A DNA stretch of 30,258 bases from a virus: positions 1-30,258 of IMG/VR virus record IMGVR_UViG_3300034103_000314; one strand, written 5' to 3'. Positions 21,238 to 26,353 of this stretch are shown here, in pieces (positions within the stretch are counted from its first letter, which is position 1; every line of letters starts with the position of its first letter). The position numbers and the translations under genes were made by a program. The notes beneath the pieces are model-generated. The model searched no databases and had not been told where the DNA came from. It saw only the letters and a list, made by a program, of their open reading frames with translations.

Positions 21238-21925
21238 GTTGGCACTATTTGCGGGAGCTGGAGGGGGAATCCTTGGAGGACATTTGCTCGGGTGGAGAAC
21301 AGTTGCAGCCGTTGAAATCGAAGATTACCCACGCAGAGTTTTACTGCAACGGCAAGCTGATGGACTCTTACCTAGATTCCCTATCTGGGACGACATTAAA
21401 ACATTCGATGGGAAGCCTTGGGCAGGAAAAGTCGATGTCATCTCAGGAGGTTTCCCATGCCAAGATTTGTCTGCAGCAGGAAAAGGAGCAGGACTTGATG
21501 GGGAACGATCAGGACTCTGGAGAGAAATGGCAAGGATCATTTGCGAAGTACGACCCCAATACACATTCATTGAGAACTCACCAATGCTCACTATTCGAGG
21601 ACTCGACAGAGTATTGTGCGACCTTGCCTCGATGGGGTTCGATGCGAACTGGGGAGTGTTGGGAGCTTCCGATGTTGGAGCAAAACACCAACGGGACAGA
21701 ATTTGGATTGTGGCCCACGCCAACAACACCAAGCGGAGGCGGGAATTGCGGGGGTTCTGGGGCTTACAAAAATGCATTAAAGAATGGGACACACATTCCA
21801 CATTCAATCAACCCGAACCTATACGAATGGTTGATGGGATTCCCAATCGGGTGGACAGACTTAAATGCATCGGTAATGCTCAAGCGCCCCTTTGCGCTGC
21901 CACAGCATGGAGAATCCTAAAATGA
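21230..21925 (+). CDS. DNA (cytosine-5) methyltransferase
   Basis: A 231-residue C5 methyltransferase. Motif I is FAGAGGG (residues 7-13, cofactor site), motif IV is GGFPCQDLSAAGKGAGL (catalytic Cys77), motif VI is IENSPML (Glu115, usually ENV), motif VIII is QRDRIWIVA (154-162) and motifs IX/X are RVDRLKCIGNA (207-217). The target-recognition region between VIII and IX is only about 40 residues, shorter than in bacterial enzymes but common in phages. The start is TTG at 21230, four bases after AAGGA; no ATG is in frame nearby. A second long frame covers 687 of its 696 bases. It probably protects phage DNA from restriction. Confidence 0.87.
   Translation: MNELALFAGAGGGILGGHLLGWRTVAAVEIEDYPRRVLLQRQADGLLPRFPIWDDIKTFDGKPWAGKVDVISGGFPCQDLSAAGKGAGLDGERSGLWREMARIICEVRPQYTFIENSPMLTIRGLDRVLCDLASMGFDANWGVLGASDVGAKHQRDRIWIVAHANNTKRRRELRGFWGLQKCIKEWDTHSTFNQPEPIRMVDGIPNRVDRLKCIGNAQAPLCAATAWRILK
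21234..21920 (+). CDS. Overlapping long frame within the methyltransferase gene
   Basis: A 228-codon frame on the same strand, shifted by one base from the methyltransferase. Its ATG (21234) is in an ATGA overlap with the previous gene, eight bases after AAGGA, the junction style used throughout this genome. The protein has stretches I remember from phage proteins annotated alongside Dcm genes: SSQEVSHAKICLQQEKEQDL, GSFAKYDPNTHSLRTHQCSL, LPRWGSMRTGECWELPMLEQ, GLWPTPTTPSGGG, and NLYEWLMGFPIGWTDLNAS. EVSHAK is simply GGFPCQD read in the other frame. It is either a truly overprinted gene or a conserved by-product of methyltransferase codons; I cannot decide by reading alone. Confidence 0.5.
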   Translation: MSWHYLRELEGESLEDICSGGEQLQPLKSKITHAEFYCNGKLMDSYLDSLSGTTLKHSMGSLGQEKSMSSQEVSHAKICLQQEKEQDLMGNDQDSGEKWQGSFAKYDPNTHSLRTHQCSLFEDSTEYCATLPRWGSMRTGECWELPMLEQNTNGTEFGLWPTPTTPSGGGNCGGSGAYKNALKNGTHIPHSINPNLYEWLMGFPIGWTDLNASVMLKRPFALPQHGES

Positions 21926-22350
21926 CATTCATGGTCACTTTTAAGGTTGACGCTGACCCTGTTGGCAAACAAAGAGCAAGATACGCCAAACGTGGAAACT
22001 TTGTCCAAACTTACACCCCTGACAAAACAAGAAACTATGAGTCTTTAATCAAAGAAGCCGCAATAGAAGCAATGGGAAGTAGCGAACCATTGGAAACCCC
22101 TGTAACGCTGTATTTGTATATTCGTGCGCCAATCCCTAAGTCTTTGCCCAAAAAGCGCATAGAAGCCTGTTTAAACGGCTTAGAGAAGCCAATTAAGAAG
22201 CCAGATGCATCCAATGTGCTTAAAAGTGTAGAAGACGCTATGAATGGAGTTGTTTACAAGGATGATTCTCAGATCGTGAATATCCATGTTTCCAAGGTTT
22301 ATTCAAGTGTTTCAGGAGTAGACGTTTGCATAAAAGAATGCTTGGATTAG
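21922..22350 (+). CDS. rusA: RusA-like Holliday junction resolvase
   Basis: A 142-residue nuclease. The ATG at 21922 is ATGA-coupled to the methyltransferase stop; a longer version from 21892 would have no ribosome site. RusA features: VDADPVGKQRARY near the N-terminus, VTLYLYIRAPIP strand, and the acidic set KKPDASNVLKSVEDAMNGVV followed by YKDDSQIVNIHVSKV, giving Asp95, Asp105 and Asp114/115 as metal ligands. It cuts four-way junctions formed in recombination and trims branched concatemers before packaging. It pairs with the ERF/SSB-like set of the leftward operon. Confidence 0.85.
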   Translation: MTFMVTFKVDADPVGKQRARYAKRGNFVQTYTPDKTRNYESLIKEAAIEAMGSSEPLETPVTLYLYIRAPIPKSLPKKRIEACLNGLEKPIKKPDASNVLKSVEDAMNGVVYKDDSQIVNIHVSKVYSSVSGVDVCIKECLD

Positions 22351-22360
22351 GGTAAGTCCC
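22349..22360. promoter_or_regulatory. Operator-like palindrome variant
   Basis: AGGGTAAGTCCC lies right at the RusA stop codon, 55 bases before the 22416 gene. It differs from the perfect GGGTAAACCC of the 26 kb region by one inserted or changed base. It may mark control of an internal promoter for the genes downstream. Confidence 0.35.
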
Positions 22361-22415
22361 AATACAAAACCTTGCAAAACAAGACTAACATTTAATTTTT
22401 AAACAGGAGTGAATG

Positions 22416-22652
22416 ATGGAAAAAACTTGGGAATTCGACACAACCACAGGCGAAGGTAGTGAGATCGTTACAGTAGTCTACGAGTATGAGAACGATGGTG
22501 AGACTACTTACAACGAATCAATCAAAGAGGTTTGGTTTGAGGGTCGCAATGTCATAGGGCTATTCTCTGACGAACACTTCAAAGAACTAGAGATGGAAGC
22601 GGCTATGCGTTTCCAACACCACAAGCTGAACTACAAGATGGAGGATGTATGA
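22416..22652 (+). CDS. Small acidic phage protein
   Basis: A 78-residue protein. Of two adjacent ATGs I take 22416, six bases after AGGAG, over 22413. The pattern EFDTTTGEGSEIVTVVYEYE, NDGETTYNESIKEVWFEGRN, VIGLFSDEHFKELEMEAAMR is found in many freshwater phages as a protein of unknown function. It looks like a small beta sheet followed by a helix. A 65-base gap precedes it, with an operator-like site, so it may begin its own transcript. Confidence 0.65.
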   Translation: MEKTWEFDTTTGEGSEIVTVVYEYENDGETTYNESIKEVWFEGRNVIGLFSDEHFKELEMEAAMRFQHHKLNYKMEDV

Positions 22653-22825
22653 CTAACGAAGAAAGAGATTTGTTTGTTAAGGCTTGCAAACTTCTAACTG
22701 TTGCCAGCTTTTATAGCGACAAAAACAGGCAAGAAAGCAAAGTTGTTGCTGAACAAATACAGGATGCATTGATTATTGACGCATCAAATATATTGGCAGA
22801 ACATAACAATGCGGAAGCGAACTAA
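22649..22825 (+). CDS. Small helical protein
   Basis: A 58-residue protein, MTNEERDLFVKACKLLTVAS at its start, ATGA-coupled to the gene before. It is predicted to be helical (RQESKVVAEQIQDALIIDAS) with an AEHNNAEAN end. It overlaps the next start by 17 bases. Function unknown. It is shorter than usual gene-finding limits; the coupling supports it. Confidence 0.52.
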   Translation: MTNEERDLFVKACKLLTVASFYSDKNRQESKVVAEQIQDALIIDASNILAEHNNAEAN

Positions 22826-23270
22826 ACGCAAGGTATGGGCGTTGATTGATCCTCTCACTCATGCCCTAACTGGTGCAGCCATCACCCAAAGGGATAAGCT
22901 AGACAAACTCAGAATGCTCGAATACTCAGCCCTAGAAGCAATGACAAAGGGACAAGGCACAGTAACAGACTGGCGCACCCTAGTCGATGTTTTAAACCTA
23001 AGTGAAACGATGGCAAGGCACAACATCGGAAAAGATGAGGTCTTACCAGTTTGCCAAAAAGCACAAGAAGCCCTACATCAAGCAGCAGAACGCTACCAAA
23101 AAACATTGAAAATGGGATTATCAGGCGAAGGTATTAAAGCGGTAAGGGATTTAATCCAATATGCTGATTTACAACAATCAAGCATTAGCCGATCTGAATT
23201 CGAGAGATATATTAAGAAAACCAAAGATTATATTAAATCAAATAATGATTTAGTCGTGGAGATAATATGA
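22809..23270 (+). CDS. Early protein common in Burkholderiales phages
   Basis: A 153-residue protein starting MRKRTKRKVWALIDPLTHAL at 22809; a longer frame from 22776 would overlap the gene before more deeply. The pattern KRKVWxLxxPxxHAxxGAAxT, DKLRMLEYSALEAMTKGQGT, LVDVLNLSETMARHNIGKDE, and YQKTLKMGLSGEGIKAVRDL is one I know from many hypothetical proteins of Burkholderia, Ralstonia and related phages. It is all helical. The match to that group is the main clue to the host. The function is not known to me; its place between resolvase and nuclease genes suggests DNA metabolism. Confidence 0.7.
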   Translation: MRKRTKRKVWALIDPLTHALTGAAITQRDKLDKLRMLEYSALEAMTKGQGTVTDWRTLVDVLNLSETMARHNIGKDEVLPVCQKAQEALHQAAERYQKTLKMGLSGEGIKAVRDLIQYADLQQSSISRSEFERYIKKTKDYIKSNNDLVVEII

Positions 23271-23590
23271 ACGAGCCAACTAAAGCAATTCAATACTTAA
23301 TAGATACTGCTCCACTATATGCCAAAGCCAAAGCTGACAGGATGTATCTTGAGGAATTCAGGAAAAGCAGAAAAGCCCAACTCATGTCACAAGCAGGGAC
23401 TGAAGTACTTGGAAAGCAAGAAACCTATGCCTATGCACACGCTGATTACATCGAAATACTTGAAGGAATCAGGCAAGCTGTCGAAACCGAGGAGAAATAT
23501 CGCTGGCTAATGACCGCAGCACAAGCCAGAATTGAGTGCTGGAGAACCGAGCAATATAGTGCCCGCATGGAAATGAAAGCCGCCACTTGA
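23267..23590 (+). CDS. Helical early protein, common phage hypothetical
   Basis: A 107-residue protein, ATGA-coupled to its left neighbour. It is helical throughout: TKAIQYLIDTAPLYAKAKAD, RMYLEEFRKSRKAQLMSQAG, YAYAHADYIEILEGIRQAVE, then EEKYRWLMTAAQARIECWRT. The LEEFRKSxKAxLM and EEKxRWxxxAAQxRIExWRT units recur in many phage early regions, where the protein usually stands next to an HNH or NinG-like gene, as here. It may form a coiled-coil dimer. Function unknown. Confidence 0.68.
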   Translation: MNEPTKAIQYLIDTAPLYAKAKADRMYLEEFRKSRKAQLMSQAGTEVLGKQETYAYAHADYIEILEGIRQAVETEEKYRWLMTAAQARIECWRTEQYSARMEMKAAT

Positions 23591-23865
23591 ACAACAAACT
23601 AAACGCAAGGCAAAGACTACACATTGGGAAAGTTAAACTATTGCCATGCTCAGTATGTGACGCACCAGGCATTTCAGACGCACATCACATAGAGCAAAAA
23701 CTACAATATTGCGTGATCGCTTTATGCCGTGATTGTCACAATAGTTGGCACGGAACTAAGGCTATATGGCGCATCAAAAAAATGGATGAACTAGCAGCCC
23801 TTGACATAACCATTCGCAGATTGACTCAGGAAATGCCCCTAGAAGGCGATTCAAGCCCCTTTTAA
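23587..23865 (+). CDS. HNH-like nuclease, Ref/NinG type
   Basis: A 92-residue protein starting with TTG at 23587 (TTGA overlap with the previous stop); no ATG fits. The zinc-bound HNH core is CSVCDAPGISDAHHIEQKLQ, then CVIALCRDCHNSWHGTKAIW: two Cys pairs around a DAHH centre. This is the short pattern of phage recombination-associated nucleases. The end, EGDSSPF, resembles an SSB-type tail. It is the last gene of the rightward operon and probably acts with RusA and ERF. Being embedded in the operon, it does not look like a mobile HNH gene. Confidence 0.74.
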   Translation: MNNKLNARQRLHIGKVKLLPCSVCDAPGISDAHHIEQKLQYCVIALCRDCHNSWHGTKAIWRIKKMDELAALDITIRRLTQEMPLEGDSSPF

Positions 23866-23912
23866 GCCGTTTTTTGGCAATAGGGAATAGCGTGGCAAGG
23901 GTAAAGCCCATT

Positions 23913-23934
23913 AGAGCCTTAAATGTGGCTTTTT
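23913..23934 (+). terminator. Terminator of the rightward early operon
   Basis: AGAGCC (23913-23918) pairs with GGCTTT (23927-23932, one G-U pair) around an eight-base loop, ending in five Ts. It lies about 50 bases after the last gene of the operon. The stem is weak, and a GCC/GGC hairpin at about 23872-23884 may help. Confidence 0.5.
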
Positions 23935-23944
23935 GACAGACAAC

Positions 23945-23964
23945 AAAAAACCCTCCGTAGAGGG
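23945..23964 (-). terminator. Terminator of the leftward small-gene cluster
   Basis: On the minus strand CCCTC and GAGGG (23964-23951) form a perfect five-pair stem with a four-base loop, followed by six Ts (23950-23945). It ends leftward transcripts from the 24019-25920 genes before they enter the rightward operon. Confidence 0.75.
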
Positions 23965-24018
23965 CTTGAATTTATCGTTTTGTAAGTATTCGTAAGATTA
24001 GGGCTAATGTTGCATAGA

Positions 24019-24324
24019 TCATTGCATCTCACTTTTTACTTTAAAAGTAGCAAAAAACCAGTTGCAATTTTGCTGACCATATTTTGCAGAATCATGGCGT
24101 AGGTGCATTGGTGGCTTGTCAGACCCTAGTGGGAAATAATAACTGTCAACATTTTCAAATCCCATTTTGTCCAATGTTTTGCACAATTCACCAAATTTTC
24201 CCCTTGCTACAGCCACACATAATTGCCCAGAACCGCCACCTTTGCCAGTTTCACAATCAAGGGCCGTCAATGCACCATAAACTTTAAACCGCACAGTTTC
24301 AGGTAAATCGTAAAATGATTTCAT
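24019..24324 (-). CDS. Protein of unknown function, last of the leftward cluster
   Basis: A 101-residue protein. I chose the ATG at 24324 (MKSFYDLPETVRFKVYGALT), six bases after AAGGGG; a longer frame from 24354 would overlap the previous gene by 20 bases. It looks alpha/beta: a helix (TVRFKVYGALTALDCETGKG), a strand with GGSGQLCVAVARGKFGELCK, then VDSYYFPLGSDKPPMHLRHD and an aromatic end (NWFFATFKVKSEMQ). Three Cys residues are spaced irregularly. No family recognised. It is near the terminator, with no gene following. Confidence 0.6.
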   Translation of the reverse strand: MKSFYDLPETVRFKVYGALTALDCETGKGGGSGQLCVAVARGKFGELCKTLDKMGFENVDSYYFPLGSDKPPMHLRHDSAKYGQQNCNWFFATFKVKSEMQ

Positions 24325-24334
24325 TTTTAGCCCC

Positions 24335-24778
24335 TTAATAAACGCAAATGCCACGGGAATAATAAGAATCTACATTTTTGCCCTCTGGGATATCATCAGG
24401 GCGGATTAAATATAGTGCAGCCCCTCTAGGGTCACCTTGGATATAGGGTTTAATTTCAACTTGTGACATGGGGCAACCTAAAAAAGCCCATTCACGGGTG
24501 TTTCTAAGCCCCAAAATGTGACTGAGCCGCTTTTTACCCCCTTTTTCTCTATCTGCAATGGGTGAAAGTTTGCCTGAGTATTCACTACGCCAAAAAGGTT
24601 TGCCAGCCTCATCCCGTTCAACACACCCGCCATCGATACCGCATTCAAGCTCATGCCATCGTTGCAGGGTCATGCTTATTTTGCGAAGTTTGTCAGCTTC
24701 AAACGCTGTAAAACCTAAGTTTATAAGAGTATTTTCTTGTGCTGTAATGCGCTGCTTTTCCCGTTTTGTCATTGCCAT
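24335..24778 (-). CDS. Phage protein with QGDPRGAALYLIRP motif
   Basis: A 147-residue protein with AGGTGT before its first ATG (24778). The first part is helical (ITAQENTLINLGFTAFEADK, then SMTLQRWHELECGIDGGCVE). The middle is charged and lysine-rich (SPIADREKGGKKRLSHILGL). The end has KPYIQGDPRGAALYLIRPDD. The combination SMTLxRWxELECGxxxG...RDExGKP...QGDPRGxxLY is frequent in phages of many hosts, where it is always uncharacterised. It is the only member of this cluster that I place in a broad family. The QGDPRG loop could be a binding site, but nothing proves it. Confidence 0.68.
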   Translation of the reverse strand: MAMTKREKQRITAQENTLINLGFTAFEADKLRKISMTLQRWHELECGIDGGCVERDEAGKPFWRSEYSGKLSPIADREKGGKKRLSHILGLRNTREWAFLGCPMSQVEIKPYIQGDPRGAALYLIRPDDIPEGKNVDSYYSRGICVY

Positions 24779-24786
24779 ATTGACAC

Positions 24787-24850
24787 CTATAAATTGAAAA
24801 CCTTGGGAAATTCCAAGGCCATAAGCCCTTAAGTTAAGGGCTTACAGTCT
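24787..24850 (-). repeat. Twin-hairpin spacer element, copy B
   Basis: Between the stop of the 24856 gene and the start of the 24335 gene on the leftward transcript. First hairpin: TAAGCCCTTAA/TTAAGGGCTTA (24844-24822), almost a perfect palindrome. Second: CCTTGG/CCAAGG (24818-24801) with a short loop, then TTTT. The ATAGGTGT ribosome site of the next gene follows. Copy A at 25136-25212 has the same plan with different stem bases. Confidence 0.6.
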
Positions 24851-24855
24851 TAAAA

Positions 24856-25131
24856 TTACATTGCGTGAGCAGATAACCAAGCTGGATTAGAAATTGGTTT
24901 CGATTCTTGAACATACCAAAGTTGGCTTATGGGCTTAGATTGTCTGAAATCGCCTTGATGAATTTGCCATGCAACAAAGCCCCTTTTTTGGCATTCTTTT
25001 GCAGATATTTCACCCATGAGCTTTTTAGTGATTCGCCCGTCAAGAATAATCACCGCACGATCACCGCACCCCTCAATAATTCTATTGTGGTCAATGGCGG
25101 AGCGAATAAAGAATTGAGCATAATATTTCAT
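24856..25131 (-). CDS. Small protein of unknown function
   Basis: A 91-residue protein starting MKYYAQFFIRSAIDHNRIIE at 25131, preceded by AATAGGTGTTACATC. That leader, with the start codon, is the same over 22 bases as the one before the 25723 gene. The chain mixes short strands (GDRAVIILDGRITKKLMGEI) and helices (SAKECQKRGFVAWQIHQGDF), with a variable end (WYVQESKPISNPAWLSAHAM). It is of the size of anti-defence or host-takeover proteins, but no family is recognised and no function can be claimed. Confidence 0.58.
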   Translation of the reverse strand: MKYYAQFFIRSAIDHNRIIEGCGDRAVIILDGRITKKLMGEISAKECQKRGFVAWQIHQGDFRQSKPISQLWYVQESKPISNPAWLSAHAM

Positions 25132-25135
25132 GATG

Positions 25136-25212
25136 TAACACCTATTCAAAAAGTTAATGAAACCCTAGTAAAACACTAGGCCAATAGCCCCTAGATCAAG
25201 GGCTATCAGTCT
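25136..25212 (-). repeat. Twin-hairpin spacer element, copy A
   Basis: Between the stop of the 25218 gene and the start of the 24856 gene on the leftward transcript. First hairpin: ATAGCCC/GGGCTAT (25106-25084 side, that is 25206-25184). Second: CCTAGT/ACTAGG (25180-25164), followed by GTTTC. The plan is the same as in copy B, but the stem bases differ in matched pairs (ATAG/CTAT against TAAG/CTTA; CCTAGT/ACTAGG against CCTTGG/CCAAGG). Confidence 0.6.
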
Positions 25213-25217
25213 AAGGT

Positions 25218-25412
25218 TTAGTTTTCAGGATATACCGCTACTGAGGCAAACCCATAATTCCATTGTGCAAGGTTTCCATCTTGCAAAGCATCAAAGGCCC
25301 TAATGATTGTGGCTTGAGTTGCATAAACTTGCAAACGGGCAAACGACAGAGCTTCATTGATAGAAGCAAAGGTTTTTTCAGAATTGCCTTGAACGTGAAC
25401 AATAATTTTCAT
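25218..25412 (-). CDS. Small alpha/beta protein
   Basis: A 64-residue protein, MKIIVHVQGNSEKTFASINE at its start, with TATAGGTGTTCAC before the ATG. It reads as strand-helix-strand-strand: KIIVHVQG, FASINEALSFARLQVYATQA, TIIRAFDALQDGNLAQWNYG and ASVAVYPEN. This resembles a tiny ferredoxin-like or HicB-like half, but no signature residues support either. Function unknown. Confidence 0.56.
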   Translation of the reverse strand: MKIIVHVQGNSEKTFASINEALSFARLQVYATQATIIRAFDALQDGNLAQWNYGFASVAVYPEN

Positions 25413-25443
25413 GTGAACACCTATAAAAAATTGATTGAGAGAA

Positions 25444-25620
25444 TTATTTATATCCGTTTATATAAGGATATACATTAATTGATAATTGTTTTTGATTCAT
25501 GCTACTGCAAAATTCATATGCTTTTTTTAGGGCATCTTCATCATTTGTAGCAAAAACGTGAGGTTCTACAAAAGGCAAATATTCGCCATAGTAGGTAACG
25601 CAACATATGTAGTGTTTCAT
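25444..25620 (-). CDS. Small protein of unknown function
   Basis: A 58-residue protein. Three ATGs in a row follow AAGGGG; I take the third (25620, MKHYICCVTYYGEYLPFVEP), six bases after the site, but 25623 is also possible. It looks like strand-strand-helix-strand: KHYICCVTYYG, PHVFATNDEDALKKAYEFCS, QLSINVYPYINGYK. Its size and plan resemble the 25218 product, so the two could be distant copies. No family recognised. Confidence 0.56.
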   Translation of the reverse strand: MKHYICCVTYYGEYLPFVEPHVFATNDEDALKKAYEFCSSMNQKQLSINVYPYINGYK

Positions 25621-25630
25621 CATCATCCCC

Positions 25631-25726
25631 TTATTTAACCAAAACGTCAAAATAATCCAGTAAACCTATGCAAAGCACAAGGGCTATTGCAAGGGCCGCT
25701 GCATAGTCTAAAAATTGATCGTTCAT
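25631..25726 (-). CDS. Tiny single-span membrane protein
   Basis: A 31-residue protein starting MNDQFLDYAAALAIALVLCI. Residues about 8-24 form one hydrophobic span, with a FDVLVK tail. The ATG is in an ATGA overlap with the gene before and has AGGGG about nine bases upstream. It is far below gene-finding limits, but the overlap and membrane span make it a sensible call. It could disturb or mark the cell membrane. Confidence 0.5.
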   Translation of the reverse strand: MNDQFLDYAAALAIALVLCIGLLDYFDVLVK

Positions 25727-25920
25727 GCTGTAACCCCTAAAATTGAGGGTTTATCGGTGCAAATACACGCAACACGCTGGAATTTTGGTGCATTGTCTAA
25801 TGTACAAGCAATTAGATTGCGGCCCGTGTGTGTGTAGCTTTCAACACGCATTGATTGCCCGTGAACTTGAATAATTTGGCCTATTGTGTATTGGCCCTTA
25901 GGGATAAAAGCAAATTTCAT
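25723..25920 (-). CDS. First protein of the leftward small-gene cluster
   Basis: A 65-residue protein. The ATG at 25920 (MKFAFIPKGQYTIGQIIQVH) follows AATAGGTGTTACATC, the same leader as before the 24856 gene; a longer frame from 25974 would begin inside the promoter. It is beta-rich (GQIIQVHGQSMRVESYTHTG, NLIACTLDNAPKFQRVACIC), like a small barrel. Three Cys residues cluster near the end. Function unknown. Confidence 0.58.
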   Translation of the reverse strand: MKFAFIPKGQYTIGQIIQVHGQSMRVESYTHTGRNLIACTLDNAPKFQRVACICTDKPSILGVTA

Positions 25921-25950
25921 GATGTAACACCTATTTGAGTTGATAAAAGA

Positions 25951-25972
25951 GAGAGCATTTTTTGACCCTCTC
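25951..25972 (-). other. Hairpin in the leader of the leftward cluster
   Basis: GAGAG/CTCTC (25972-25951 on the minus strand) with a 12-base loop, followed by TTTT. It would lie at the very 5' end of the transcript, and like the twin-hairpin spacers it is followed by an AATAGGTGT ribosome site. It may protect the mRNA or act as a leader attenuator. Confidence 0.42.
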
Positions 25973-25983
25973 ACTATATAAGC

Positions 25984-26011
25984 ATAATAGAATCGTGCCA
26001 GTTGCTGTAAC
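25984..26011 (-). promoter_or_regulatory. Candidate promoter of the leftward small-gene cluster
   Basis: On the minus strand GTTACA (26011-26006), 16 bases, TATTAT (25989-25984): four and five matches to the usual boxes. Transcription would start near 25976, right before the leader hairpin, about 55 bases ahead of the first ATG. Confidence 0.45.
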
Positions 26012-26046
26012 CCGTTGATTTATAAGACCCCTCCAAATCCCTAATA

Positions 26047-26056
26047 GGGTTTACCC
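26047..26056. promoter_or_regulatory. Operator-like palindrome with candidate rightward promoter
   Basis: GGGTTTACCC (the reverse complement of GGGTAAACCC) lies in the 193-base gap between the leftward cluster and the 26114 gene. It is directly followed by TTGGAA (26057-26062) which, with TAAATA 17 bases later, may be the promoter for 26114. This is an ideal place for a repressor or self-regulator. Confidence 0.45.
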
Positions 26057-26113
26057 TTGGAACTATTGTGTGCAATAATTAAATAAATCAATTTTTCGCA
26101 TAAGGTTAGGACA

Positions 26114-26353
26114 ATGGCACGGCCCCCTAAAGTAGATACAGTACAGTTTAGACGCAAGCTGGACAATCCTAAGCTGCAAATACTTTTATCCGCTGGACAT
26201 GGCAATATTTCACAAGGTTTCGAAAACCTATTGAGCCTTTATCACTACTTGCATAGTATCGGATATAGAACAGATAGCCCCTTGGAAACAATAGGGTTAG
26301 TAACTAACCTAGAACAAAGTAAAAGGGGTAGCCCTAGTCAAGTGAACGTGTAA
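26114..26353 (+). CDS. Small candidate regulatory protein
   Basis: A 79-residue protein starting MARPPKVDTVQFRRKLDNPK with AGG-containing purines before the ATG. It is basic at the N-terminus; the middle is helical (NPKLQILLSAGHGNISQGFE, NLLSLYHYLHSIGYRTDS). The first 15 residues, a strand-like VDTVQFRRKL after a basic arm, recall ribbon-helix-helix repressors such as Arc/Mnt, but the helices do not match well. It stands alone between palindrome sites at 26047 and at 26485 and 26535, which is what one would expect of a self-regulating DNA-binding protein. Family not recognised. Confidence 0.5.
   Translation: MARPPKVDTVQFRRKLDNPKLQILLSAGHGNISQGFENLLSLYHYLHSIGYRTDSPLETIGLVTNLEQSKRGSPSQVNV

Noticed and set aside
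21325-21807. 160-codon minus-strand frame opposite the methyltransferase
   Set aside because: No start site, no motif, and against the direction of the operon. It is probably a shadow of the two plus-strand frames.
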